The notes under the pieces are model-generated. The model was given only the letters and a program-made list of their open reading frames with translations. It had not been told where the DNA came from and made no database searches. This document shows, in pieces, positions 7,990 through 18,740 of a DNA stretch of 64,000 bases (positions are counted from its first letter, which is position 1; each line of letters starts with the position of its first letter). The stretch lies in NCBI GenBank assembly GCA_004211695.1, contig SEEV01000035.1, forward strand, positions 1 through 64,000, given 5' to 3'. The stretch is from Rhodococcus sp. (in: high G+C Gram-positive bacteria) (lineage in GTDB: Bacteria; Actinomycetota; Actinomycetes; Mycobacteriales; Mycobacteriaceae). The position numbers and the translations under genes were made by a program.

Positions 7990-9420
7990 ATGTCAGATGT
8001 AGGAATCCTGATCAACACCGCGGTCGCCGTAGCGGCGGTGGTTCTGTTGATCGTGCGTTTCAAGTTCAACCCGGTGGTGTCGCTGGTCGTCGGCTCCGCC
8101 TACCTCGGCCTCACGACGGGACTCGGCACCGCCGAGACGGTGGAGGTCATCAGCACCGGTTTCGGCGACATCATGGCCGAAGTGGGACTTCTGATCGCCT
8201 TCGGCGTCCTGATGGGCGCCATGCTGAAAGAAATGGGCGCCATCCAGCGCCTGGTCGGGACGCTATTGCGCGTCTTCGGGCCGAAACGAATGCCCTATGC
8301 GCTGTCGCTGACCATCGCGACGCTGCTGCAATCCATCTTCCTCGACGTCCTGCTCGTCATCTCGGCGCCACTCGCCCGCAACCTCGCACCGAAGGTCGGC
8401 CGGGTCGGCACCGCACGCATGGCCACCGCCCTCGCCATCGGCCTGGAGTGCGGCATCGTGCTCATGGTTCCCGGCGTCGGAGCCCTCGCCCTCGCCGGAC
8501 TTCTCGGTGTACCGCTGGGCAAGATGCTGATCTGCGGCTTGATCCTGGTGATCCCGACCGTCGCGATCTCGGTGGCGATCATGTCGTTCCTGTTCACCCG
8601 CGGTTGGTGGAACCCGGACAAGGACGAGGAGCACTTCCATCAGACGGTCGTCGACGACGAGGAAGAGACCTGGCCCGACGGCGGAAGCGGCGGGACCGCT
8701 CCTCGGCCCGACACCGGCGGGGGCGTCGCCCAGGCCCAACGCACCGTGGCCGTCACGACCGAGCGGACGCAGCACGAACGTCCCCTGATCCTGCTCCTCG
8801 CTCCGCTGCTCCTCTCGCTCCTGCTCATCGCGACCGGCGCGATCCTGGACATCGCCGAGATCAGCAACCCGGTCGTCTCGTTCATGGCGGAGCCGCTCAT
8901 CGCGCTGCTGATCGGTCTGATCGGCACCAGCTTCGTCGGACGGATCACCGTCGGGCAGCATCGCGTGCAGAAGGCGATCGCCAGCGGTTTCAGCGAGAGC
9001 GGCCAGATCCTCATCCTCACCGGTGTGGGCGGGTCCCTCGCCGCGACGATCGCCGCCGCCGGACTCGGCGACATCCTCGGCAAGTACTTCACCGCCAATC
9101 ACGCGGCTCCGCTGCTGATGGTCTGGGTGATCGCCGCCGTCCTGCACATCGCCGTCGGTTCCGTGACGATCTCCGCCATCACCGCGGCCGGCGTCCTCGC
9201 ACCCATCGCGCCAACCCTCGGCCTCGACCCCGTCCTCATCGCCCTCGCCGCCGGCGCCGGTTCCCTGTTCGCGGTGCACGTCACCAGCAACACCTTCTGG
9301 CTGCTGCAATCCTTGATGGGTCAGACCACACGCGGCACGCTGAAGACGTGTTCGGTGGGAGTATCAGTGGCATCGGTCGTCGCCATACTGCTCGTCCTGC
9401 CCATGAGCCTCGTTCTCTGA
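7990..9420 (+). CDS. GntP-family organic acid permease
   Basis: This 476-residue membrane protein of the gluconate:H+ symporter family imports sugar acids or small hydroxy acids. It shows about twelve hydrophobic segments. A long hydrophilic loop near residues 215-260 (WWNPDKDEEHFH...ERTQHERP) is rich in Asp, Glu and Gly, longer than in typical GntP proteins. The conserved ISAITAAGVLAP and AAGAGSLFAVHVTSNTFWLLQ stretches are near the end. ATG 7990 was chosen because MSDVGILINTAVAVAAVVLL opens directly into the first span; ATG/GTG codons upstream add a non-family tail. It is first gene of the operon and probably brings in its substrate. Confidence 0.88.
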   Translation: MSDVGILINTAVAVAAVVLLIVRFKFNPVVSLVVGSAYLGLTTGLGTAETVEVISTGFGDIMAEVGLLIAFGVLMGAMLKEMGAIQRLVGTLLRVFGPKRMPYALSLTIATLLQSIFLDVLLVISAPLARNLAPKVGRVGTARMATALAIGLECGIVLMVPGVGALALAGLLGVPLGKMLICGLILVIPTVAISVAIMSFLFTRGWWNPDKDEEHFHQTVVDDEEETWPDGGSGGTAPRPDTGGGVAQAQRTVAVTTERTQHERPLILLLAPLLLSLLLIATGAILDIAEISNPVVSFMAEPLIALLIGLIGTSFVGRITVGQHRVQKAIASGFSESGQILILTGVGGSLAATIAAAGLGDILGKYFTANHAAPLLMVWVIAAVLHIAVGSVTISAITAAGVLAPIAPTLGLDPVLIALAAGAGSLFAVHVTSNTFWLLQSLMGQTTRGTLKTCSVGVSVASVVAILLVLPMSLVL

Positions 9421-9445
9421 GCGTCACTATCAGTTAAGGATCACC

Positions 9446-10699
9446 ATGTTCTCCGACAACACCATTCGGCCACTCGACGGAGTGCGGGTACTCGAGCTGG
9501 GCAATTACATCGCCGCCCCGACGGCGGGCCGGATGCTCGCCGACTTCGGCGCCGAGGTCATCAAGGTCGAACGCCCCAAGACCGGCGACGAACTGCGCAA
9601 CTGGCGGCTCTACTCCGGCGACACCTCGATGCTGTACCGCACGATCAACCGGAACAAGAAGTCGATCGTGCTGGATCTGCGCACCGAGGAGGGCCGCAAG
9701 CTCGTCCTCGACCTCGCCGCCCGGTGCGACATCCTGCTGGAGAACTTCCGGCCCGGCACCCTGGAGAAATGGGGCATCGGACCGGACGCGCTGAACGCGG
9801 CCAATCCCGACCTGGTGATAACCCGGATCTCGGCGTTCGGGCAGACCGGGCCGATGTCGCAGCGACCGGGGTTCGCCGCGGTCGCGGAGGCCGCGGGCGG
9901 ATTCCGCGAACTCGTCGGCGACCCGGACCGCCCCCCGGTGCGGGTGGGGGTGTCGATCGGCGATTCGATCGCCGGCCTCTACGCGGCGTTCGGGGCGGTG
10001 ATGGCCCTGTTCCAGCGCGAGGCCGCGAAGGTCGCCGGAACGCAGGGCCCGTCGCTGCCGCATCGGATCATCGACGTCGCGCTCAACGAATCGATCCTGT
10101 CGATGATGGAGTCGCTGATCCCCGACTACCTCGCGTACGGCATCAAACGCGAACGCGTCGGCGGACGGATGGAGGGCATCGCCCCGTCGAACGCGTACAC
10201 CTGCAACGACGGCAACAGCATCATCATCGCCGGCAACGGTGACGCCATCTTCCAGCGCTACATGGAAACGATCGGCCGCCCCGACCTCGGCGCCGACCCC
10301 GACCTGTCCACCAACGCCGGACGGTGGGCGCGCCGCGACGAACTCGACACGGCAATCGGTGAGTGGACCATCCAGTACTCGCGCGACGAGGCGCTGAAGA
10401 TCCTCGATTCGGCCGGGGTGCCCTCGGGTCCGATCAACACGGCCGCCGACATCTGCAGCGACGAGCAGTACGCGGCCCGCAACATGATTCAGCAGTTCAC
10501 CGTCGACACCGGTGAGGCCGAGCCGAAGCAGGTCGGGTTCCCCGGCATCGTCCCGGTCATCGGCGGACAGTCGCTGCCCATTCGCAGCGTCGGACCGGAC
10601 CTCGGTGAGCACACCCGGGAGGTCCTCGAAACCCTGCTCGGCATGACCCCGGAACAGATCGACACCATCGTCAACGACACAGTAGGTGGCACCTCATGA
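9446..10699 (+). CDS. class III (CaiB/BaiF) CoA-transferase
   Basis: This 417-residue enzyme transfers CoA from a donor such as succinyl-CoA or acetyl-CoA to a carboxylic acid. It begins with the family start PLDGVRVLELGNYIAAPTAGRMLADFGAEVIKVE. The catalytic aspartate is Asp173 in VGVSIGDSIAGLYAA, and NEPFRPGTLE-type text (LLENFRPGTLEKWG) is at 98-110. The internal segment AGTQGPSLPHRIIDVALNESI corresponds to the dimer-interlocking region. It follows the permease by 25 bases and overlaps the lyase gene by ATGA. In this context it should activate the imported acid so that the next enzyme can cleave it. Confidence 0.92.
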   Translation: MFSDNTIRPLDGVRVLELGNYIAAPTAGRMLADFGAEVIKVERPKTGDELRNWRLYSGDTSMLYRTINRNKKSIVLDLRTEEGRKLVLDLAARCDILLENFRPGTLEKWGIGPDALNAANPDLVITRISAFGQTGPMSQRPGFAAVAEAAGGFRELVGDPDRPPVRVGVSIGDSIAGLYAAFGAVMALFQREAAKVAGTQGPSLPHRIIDVALNESILSMMESLIPDYLAYGIKRERVGGRMEGIAPSNAYTCNDGNSIIIAGNGDAIFQRYMETIGRPDLGADPDLSTNAGRWARRDELDTAIGEWTIQYSRDEALKILDSAGVPSGPINTAADICSDEQYAARNMIQQFTVDTGEAEPKQVGFPGIVPVIGGQSLPIRSVGPDLGEHTREVLETLLGMTPEQIDTIVNDTVGGTS

Positions 10700-11634
10700 C
10701 GCAGACCTTCGAATCACGCACCCTGCTCCGCGACGTCACGTTGCGTGACGGATTGCAGTTGACGGGCAAGATGCTGCCCACCGCCCGCAAGCTCGAGATC
10801 GCGCGGCGACTCCTGGAACTCGGTGTGCCCGCCCTCGAGATCGGGTCGATGGCCCGCCCCGACCTGGTCCCGCCGATGGCGAACACCGTCGAGGTGATCT
10901 CGGAACTGACCCCGGAGGAACTCGAGCACTGCTGGGTGTGGGTGGCGACGCCCCGGCACGTGGAGAAGGCCGCCGCCGCCGGCGCCCGCCATTTCCAGTA
11001 CTGCTTCTCCGCCTCCGATTCCCACAACCAGGCGAACATCGGGCGCTCCACCGACGACAGTCTCGCCGCGATGCCCACCGCGATCGAACTCGCACAGGAG
11101 GTCGGCGGGAGCATCCAGTTGTGCATCGCGACGTCGTTCACCTGCCCGTTCGAGGGCCGGGTGCCGGAGCAGCGGGTGATCGACATCGCGAACGATCCGC
11201 GCGCGCACGGCGCCGTCGACGTCGTCATCTGCGACACCCTCGGCCAGGCCGTCCCCGCCGAGGTGTACTCGCTCGTCTCCCGGGTCCGGCTGGAAACCCC
11301 GCAGCGCGGAATCGTCTATCACGGTCACGACACCTGGGGTCTGGGAGTCGCGAACAGCCTCGCCGCGGTCGCGGCCGGCGCGATGACCGTCGACGGCGCC
11401 CTCGGCGGACTCGGTGGCTGCCCGTTCGCGCCCGGCGCCAGCGGCAACACCGCCAGCGAGGACCTGCTGTTCGCCACCCGCCCCGACTGGCTGACCCCCA
11501 CCATTTTCGGCTCGCTCGTGGAACTGTCCGAGAAGACGCTCGCGGAACTCGGCGAGGCCAACCGGTCCAAGGCCGCACAGGGCGCACGCTCCAACGCCAC
11601 CGCGTTCGAGTGGGTCATCGGCGGCGGCCGATGA
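10696..11634 (+). CDS. HMG-CoA lyase-like DRE-TIM aldolase
   Basis: This 312-residue member of the HMG-CoA lyase family cleaves a 3-hydroxy-acyl-CoA into a shorter acyl-CoA and a keto acid. The barrel start RDVTLRDGLQ (12-21) carries the metal/base residues. SFTCPFEGRV follows at 147-156, ICDTLGQA at 178-185, the metal-binding HGHD at 209-212, and the flexible-loop Cys242 in GGLGGCPFAPGA. The start overlaps the CoA-transferase stop. Because the neighbours are a hydroxyacid dehydrogenase and glycerate kinase rather than ketone-body genes, the keto product is more likely hydroxypyruvate than acetoacetate (inference). Confidence 0.9.
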   Translation: MTQTFESRTLLRDVTLRDGLQLTGKMLPTARKLEIARRLLELGVPALEIGSMARPDLVPPMANTVEVISELTPEELEHCWVWVATPRHVEKAAAAGARHFQYCFSASDSHNQANIGRSTDDSLAAMPTAIELAQEVGGSIQLCIATSFTCPFEGRVPEQRVIDIANDPRAHGAVDVVICDTLGQAVPAEVYSLVSRVRLETPQRGIVYHGHDTWGLGVANSLAAVAAGAMTVDGALGGLGGCPFAPGASGNTASEDLLFATRPDWLTPTIFGSLVELSEKTLAELGEANRSKAAQGARSNATAFEWVIGGGR

Positions 11635-12626
11635 GCGACGCCCGGTTCTACGTCACCACCCCGATCCCCGAACCCGGTCTCACGCTGCTGCGCGCCGCGG
11701 GCAGCGTCCACGTCCCCGACGAGTTGCCCGACGCCGCGCAGCTCCGGGACGCGTGCGTGTCCGGGGATTACGACGTGGTCGTCTCCCAGCTGCGCGACGC
11801 CTTCGACGCCGACCTCCTGGCCGCCGCGAAGATCCGCGGCATCTCCAACTACGCGGTCGGGTTCAACAACGTCGACATCGACGCGGCCACCGCCCACTCG
11901 ATCCTGGTCGGCAACACCCCCGGCGTGCTCACCGACGCCACCGCCGACGTCGCGATGCTGCTGATCCTCGCCACCGGCCGCCGGGCGGTGGAATCCGACA
12001 CGTTCGTCCGCGCCGGAAGGTTCACCGGATGGGAGCCGAATCTTCTTCTTGGCCAGGATATCTCGGGGCGCACCCTCGGGCTCGCGGGCTTCGGGCGTAT
12101 CGCACGTGCCACCGCGAGACGGGCACTCGCGTTCGGCATGCGGGTGCTGTTCTGCCCCCGGCCTCCCGGTGACCGGCCGGTGCCGGACGAGGAACTCGGC
12201 GAGTTCGCCGGACACGTCACCCACACCGACTGGGACACCCTCGTCACCACCAGCGACTATCTCTCCCTGCACGTTCCGCTGAACGAGCAGACCCGGCACC
12301 TGGTGGACGCGGACGTGTTGCACGCGATGAAGCCGACCGCGATCCTCGTCAACACCGCGCGCGGTCCCGTCGTCGACGAGGCCGCCCTCGTCGACGCCCT
12401 GAAATCCGGGGAGATCGCCGGGGCCGGGCTGGACGTCTACGAGGACGAGCCCGCGCTCGCACCCGGCCTGGCGGATCTACCCAACACCGTCCTGCTCCCG
12501 CACGTCGGCAGCGCCACCGTCGCCGTGCGGTCCGAGATGTCGCGGCTGTGCGCCGAGAACGCGGTGGCCATGGCGCAGAACCGGATCCCGCCGCATCCGG
12601 TCAATCCGGAAGCGTGGACGTCGTGA
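11631..12626 (+). CDS. D-2-hydroxyacid dehydrogenase (hydroxypyruvate/glyoxylate reductase type)
   Basis: This 331-residue NAD(P)-dependent enzyme reduces 2-keto acids to D-2-hydroxy acids. The catalytic triad is visible as Arg244 (VNTARGPVVDE), Glu271 (GLDVYEDEP) and His291 (LLPHVGSAT). The nucleotide-binding loop reads LAGFGRIARA (152-160), a GxGxxA variant of the usual GxGxxG. The start overlaps the lyase stop (ATGA), and the kinase start overlaps its stop. Next to a glycerate kinase, reduction of hydroxypyruvate to D-glycerate is the natural assignment, though glyoxylate would also fit the family. Confidence 0.9.
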   Translation: MSDARFYVTTPIPEPGLTLLRAAGSVHVPDELPDAAQLRDACVSGDYDVVVSQLRDAFDADLLAAAKIRGISNYAVGFNNVDIDAATAHSILVGNTPGVLTDATADVAMLLILATGRRAVESDTFVRAGRFTGWEPNLLLGQDISGRTLGLAGFGRIARATARRALAFGMRVLFCPRPPGDRPVPDEELGEFAGHVTHTDWDTLVTTSDYLSLHVPLNEQTRHLVDADVLHAMKPTAILVNTARGPVVDEAALVDALKSGEIAGAGLDVYEDEPALAPGLADLPNTVLLPHVGSATVAVRSEMSRLCAENAVAMAQNRIPPHPVNPEAWTS

Positions 12627-13615
12627 CGGTCCTCGTCGCCCCCGACAGCTTCAAGGGCACCTACACCGCGGCCGAGGTCGCCGACGCGATCGGTGGCGGC
12701 GTCGAGTCGGCGGGCGGAACCGCGATCCGGCTGCCCGTCGCCGACGGCGGCGAGGGCACCCTCGACGTTCTCACGGTCCCGCTGGGATTGCGTCCGGTCG
12801 TCGCCCGGGCTCGCAACCCGTGGGGTAGTCCGTGCCGGCCGGCATACGGGCTGTCCGAAGACGGGACGGCGGTCATCGAGATCGCCGCCGCCTCCGGGAT
12901 CACGACACCCCACGACGGTCCCCGCGACGCGGTCACCGCCACCACGTATGGCACGGGCATGCTCATCGCCGACGCCGCCCGGCGCGGTGCCCGGCACATC
13001 GTCGTCGCGGCCGGCGGCTCGGCCACCACCGACGGCGGCACCGGAGCCATCGCCGCCATCGAGGCCGGCGGCGGACTCCGGGGCGCATCCCTGACCGTGC
13101 TCACCGACGTCACCACCCGATACGTCGACGCCGCCACGGTGTTCGGACCGCAGAAGGGCGCCGACCCCGGCACCGTGCAACTCCTCACCCGACGCCTCGC
13201 GGCGAAGGCCCAGGCGCTGCCGCGCGACCCGTCCGAAGTCGACGGCACCGGCGCGGCCGGCGGATTCTCCGGCGGCATGTGGGCCCGGTACGACGCCGAA
13301 CTACGCTCGGGCGCCGACTACATCCTCGACGCGATCGGCTTCGACATCCTGGTCGGCGACGCGTCGGCCGTCGTCGTCGGCGAGGGCAGGCTCGACGGGC
13401 AGACGAAGGCCGGCAAGATCATCTCCGCGATCCTCACCCGCGCCGGCACGACACCCGTCTATGCCGTCGTCGGCTCCGTCGGCGACGACCTCGGCGAGTA
13501 CCGGTCCCGATTCGCCGACGTCCTCGTCGCCACGGACCGCGACGCCATGCACGACGCCGGCCGCACCGTCGCGGCCCGGCTCACGACGGGTAGCGGCCAC
13601 CCAGCGTCCGGGTGA
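12623..13615 (+). CDS. glycerate kinase (GlxK/GarK type)
   Basis: This 330-residue glycerate kinase phosphorylates D-glycerate, in this family normally to 2-phosphoglycerate, which enters lower glycolysis. The N-terminal VTVLVAPDSFKGTYTA and ADGGEGTLDVL are diagnostic. GGSATTDGGTGA (about 132-143) and VVGEGRLDGQTKAGKI are other conserved blocks. GTG 12623 overlaps the dehydrogenase stop (GTGA); GTG 12614 is an in-frame alternative. The 3' end overlaps the convergent iclR gene by 35 bases. As the last enzyme of the operon it defines glycerate as a pathway intermediate. Confidence 0.92.
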   Translation: MTVLVAPDSFKGTYTAAEVADAIGGGVESAGGTAIRLPVADGGEGTLDVLTVPLGLRPVVARARNPWGSPCRPAYGLSEDGTAVIEIAAASGITTPHDGPRDAVTATTYGTGMLIADAARRGARHIVVAAGGSATTDGGTGAIAAIEAGGGLRGASLTVLTDVTTRYVDAATVFGPQKGADPGTVQLLTRRLAAKAQALPRDPSEVDGTGAAGGFSGGMWARYDAELRSGADYILDAIGFDILVGDASAVVVGEGRLDGQTKAGKIISAILTRAGTTPVYAVVGSVGDDLGEYRSRFADVLVATDRDAMHDAGRTVAARLTTGSGHPASG

Positions 13616-14366
13616 CCTTCTCGGCGCTGCCGACGAGCAGATCCACCCACTTCTCGCACTGCTCGCGCGGCATGCGGAGCGTCGGCCCGCTGATCGCGAG
13701 AGCTCCGAGCACGTCGGCGGACGAATCGAACACGGGCGCAGCCAATCCCGACGCGCTGTCTTCCCGCTCCCCGGCAGTGATGGCGTACCCGTCGGCCCGG
13801 GCCTGGTGGATCAGCTCGCGCAGCACGGTTGTGTCGGTGACGGTGCCCTCGGTCATCGGCTCGATGGGGCCAGCCAGCACCTGTTCGGTGAGGTCCGGGT
13901 TCCACGCGAGCAGCACCCGGCCCGCCGAGCCCGCGGGGAGCGGGACGATCTTCCCGACGTACATGTTCCGTCGCAGCGCGTGCTCGGTCTCCGCGATCGC
14001 CACGCACACGCGGTAACCCTGCTCCACCCGGAAGAAGCTGGCGGTCTCGCCGGTGGCGTCGCGGATCTCCTTCAGCACCGGGGTGACGACAGCCAGCACG
14101 TCGAGCCCCTTGGTGGCCGTCGCGGCCCAGAACGCCATCTTCACGCCGATCCGGATCTGGTCGCCCGTGCGGTCGAGGAACTCCTGCGCCACCAGGTTGC
14201 TGACCAGCCGTTGGACCGTCGACGTCGGCAGACCGGTGGCCTGGTGGATCTCACCGAGGGTCATCGACGGCCGCGACAGGCTGAACGCATCGAGGATCTC
14301 CGTGATCTTGCTCAGCACCAGCAACGGTTGGTGCTTGGAAGTCAATTCGCCGTCATCCGCTCGCAT
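13581..14366 (-). CDS. IclR-family regulator of the hydroxy-acid operon
   Basis: This 261-residue regulator has an N-terminal winged helix (about 15-80: LSKITEILDAF, TLGEIHQATGLPTSTVQRLVSNL) and a C-terminal IclR effector domain with GSAGRVLLAW and AITAGEREDSASGLAAPVFD. ATG 14366 gives the shortest start that keeps the full winged helix; an upstream ATG at 14432 lies inside a repeat. It is convergent with, and overlaps, the glycerate kinase gene, and probably controls the promoter at 7906-7961. The effector is likely the operon substrate or a catabolite. Confidence 0.9.
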   Translation of the reverse strand: MRADDGELTSKHQPLLVLSKITEILDAFSLSRPSMTLGEIHQATGLPTSTVQRLVSNLVAQEFLDRTGDQIRIGVKMAFWAATATKGLDVLAVVTPVLKEIRDATGETASFFRVEQGYRVCVAIAETEHALRRNMYVGKIVPLPAGSAGRVLLAWNPDLTEQVLAGPIEPMTEGTVTDTTVLRELIHQARADGYAITAGEREDSASGLAAPVFDSSADVLGALAISGPTLRMPREQCEKWVDLLVGSAEKVTRTLGGRYPS

Positions 14367-14396
14367 ACCCCCGACGATAGTCGCCCCCACCAGCAC

Positions 14397-14436
14397 GTGA
14401 GTGCCAACGAACGGCGGAACACACTTCGGCACTCAC
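14397..14436. repeat. GTGAGTG palindromic repeat, copy 3
   Basis: The arms GTGAGTGCC (14397-14405) and GGCACTCAC (14428-14436) form a 9-bp stem, with a longer imperfect inner part containing AACACACTTC. It lies upstream of iclR (minus) and 254 bases before the next plus-strand gene, so it is not obviously a terminator here. That makes this copy more informative than the others about a possible non-terminator origin. Confidence 0.6.
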
Positions 14437-14689
14437 CTGGGGCGAATCGACTGTCGCCACAGGAGCGGGGATGTGGTACTTATTGAAGATGCTCGATTCC
14501 AAGTCGACGAAAGGCGCATGAGCGCCCACCGAGATTTCTCTCCGACACGATGGTTCGGGGAATTCATCCGCGCATTCGACGCGCGTCGATCCGTGCCCAC
14601 ACGGTGCCGCGACCCGTCCACCCCACGACGCACGGGTTTCCACCCCTCATTTGTGATGCCATTCAACGACTTCGAGGAAGGAGGTACAC

Positions 14690-15157
14690 ATGAAGTTGGC
14701 TGAGGCACTGGCCGAACGCGGCGACCTGACACGCCGGGTGGAGCAGCTGAAGTCGCGCATCCTCACCAATGCGCGGCACCAGGAGGGCGAGTCGCCGGCG
14801 GAGGACGCGGCGGCACTGCTCCTCGAACTCGAGGAGGTCCTGGACCGCACGGAGGTCCTCGTCAGGCGCATCAATCGGACGAATACTGCTGCGCCACTGG
14901 GCGACGCGACCATCACGGACGCGTTGGCCCGCCGGGACATGCTCCGAATTCGGCACCGGGTGGTGTCCGCTGCCGCGGATGCCGCGTCGGGGCGTGAGCA
15001 GGACCGATACGGCAGGCAGCTCCGCTCCGAGCTCGTCTTCGTCGCCGCGCTGCCCGTGAGGGATCTGCGACGGCGGTCCGACGATCTGGCCCGGCAGATC
15101 CGGGAGATCGATCTGCAAGTGCAGAAGGAGAATTGGGAAGTCGAGTTGCTCGACTGA
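14690..15157 (+). CDS. DIP1984-family conserved protein
   Basis: This 155-residue, highly charged helical protein matches the DIP1984-type family known from actinobacteria and some Gram-negatives, for which I know no established function. It opens MKLAEALAERGDLTRRVEQLKSR and contains LLLELEEVLDRTEVLVRRIN and LRRRSDDLARQIREIDL, which look like coiled-coil helices. The start is well supported by GGAGG at 14680-14684, six bases before the ATG. It stands alone, with about 250 bases on each side containing only palindromic repeats and no gene I can support. Confidence 0.85.
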   Translation: MKLAEALAERGDLTRRVEQLKSRILTNARHQEGESPAEDAAALLLELEEVLDRTEVLVRRINRTNTAAPLGDATITDALARRDMLRIRHRVVSAAADAASGREQDRYGRQLRSELVFVAALPVRDLRRRSDDLARQIREIDLQVQKENWEVELLD

Positions 15158-15373
15158 CTTCCACTGGGTAGCAGGTAACCGTTTCCGGAGGCGAGCATAT
15201 ACCGCGGTCGGCGGCAATCCGGCCACCTTCTCCGCGCGGAGGGCGGCGCACCCCGGGCACACCCCGGATCACAGTGCAGCCCTGCACAACGCACAGGTGA
15301 CGGTGCACGATTCACACCTCAACACCGGGTGCTGATTCGGAAACGGCGAGGGCGGGCAAGGGGCCTACCCACA

Positions 15374-15419
15374 CAGGTGAGTGGCAAAGCGTGCCGGAGG
15401 ACACTTTGCCACTCACCTG
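15374..15419. repeat. GTGAGTG palindromic repeat, copy 4 (clpC terminator)
   Basis: A perfect 16-bp stem has arms CAGGTGAGTGGCAAAG (15374-15389) and CTTTGCCACTCACCTG (15404-15419), with the loop holding CGTGCCGGAGGACA. It sits 6 bases downstream of the minus-strand clp gene stop and is well placed as its terminator. Confidence 0.8.
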
Positions 15420-15424
15420 CGGTT

Positions 15425-17845
<2,421 letters not shown>

Positions 17846-17863
17846 TCCTCAGCCTCCTAATAA

Positions 17864-17884
17864 GTTGAGCGTTACTCACTCAAC
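17864..17884 (-). promoter_or_regulatory. HAIR element (HspR operator)
   Basis: The sequence GTTGAGC-GTTACTC-ACTCAAC matches the HspR-associated inverted repeat CTTGAGT-N7-ACTCAAG at 11 of 14 arm positions and is itself symmetric outside the central bases. It lies 19 bases upstream of the clp start codon, overlapping the expected promoter. This implies repression by HspR at normal temperature. Confidence 0.7.
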
Positions 17885-18000
17885 TAACGTGCCAGTCCCA
17901 CGATCAATTCCCGACGGCGGTAGATGTGAGCGTGGTCACGGGGAGGCGCCATAGCAGTGCCGACCCAGTGCAACGACGAGCGGAACCCCGATCTTCCCGC

Positions 18001-18671
18001 TCACGACAGGGAGCGTCCGAGAAGGTCGAGCACTCGGGTCGCCTGGTCGCTGGTGGGATCGAGATCGGCGCGGAAGTCGGCGACGCTGACACCCACGAGT
18101 CGAGGTGACCGCGCCAGTGGGGCGACGACGTCGGCGAGTTGACCCCAGTCGAGGCCTCCCGGCTGGGGGTACGTCACTGCACCGAGCGACTCGGGGTCCA
18201 GCACATCCAGGTCGAGGTGCAACCAGACCCCATTGCCTGTGCCGGCCAGCCATTCGGCAGACTGCCGACCTGCGGCGATCGCGTCACCCGCGCCCGTCGG
18301 CGCGTCGATGCGGCGCAGGTCGGGTGGCAACCGGGCCAGCTCGGCGGCGGACGCCGCGTCCAGACACTCGGTGCGATGACCGATCAGAACGGTGTCGCTC
18401 GCCCTCACCATCGGGGGCGTCCCGGCCAGCGTGATCAACGCGTCGGCACCCACTCCGGTGAGCACCGCGAACTCCATGTCCGCCGTCTCGCCCGTGTCCG
18501 AGGACGGTCCGTCGAGATAGTCCGGGTGCCCGTCGACGAACCACAGTCCCGCCGAACCCAGGTGCCTGCGCAGAGCGGGCCCCGAAACGCGTGCGGGGCT
18601 GTCTGTTCGCCGCGAGCCGAGCCGGAGCAATCCCACGGTGCGCCCAGCAGGAACGAGCCGGCAGCATCCAC
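18001..18671 (-). pseudogene. arginase/agmatinase-family gene with internal deletion
   Basis: Two parts of an arginase-family protein are found in different frames. The N-terminal part (about 18671-18590) reads VDAAGSFLLGAPWDCSGSARGEQTAPHAFR, the usual first strand of these ureohydrolase-fold enzymes. The C-terminal part (about 18590-18001) reads LRRHLGSAGLWFVDGHPDYLDG and HLDLDVLDPESLGAV, with Mn ligands DGHPD and DLDVLD. The roughly 75-80 residues that should lie between, including the GGD-H metal site, are missing, and the frame changes at the join (about 18578-18590). The gene cannot encode a working enzyme. Confidence 0.7.
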
Positions 18672-18687
18672 CAGGCGCTTCGCACCC

Positions 18688-18727
18688 GTGCGCCTTTTTG
18701 GTAGCTGGAACAACCGGAAAGGCGCAC
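18688..18727 (-). terminator. terminator after the AsnC gene
   Basis: A perfect 10-bp stem GTGCGCCTTT/AAAGGCGCAC spans a 20-base loop that has its own small stem. It begins 14 bases past the asnC stop on the minus strand. It has no clear U-tract. Confidence 0.5.
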
Positions 18728-18740
18728 AGGCGCGCAGCGC

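Noticed and set aside
14437-14689. A small gene between the iclR repeat and the DIP1984 gene
   Set aside because: Candidate frames start without a ribosome-binding site and show no protein-like composition. The region is better read as promoter and leader.
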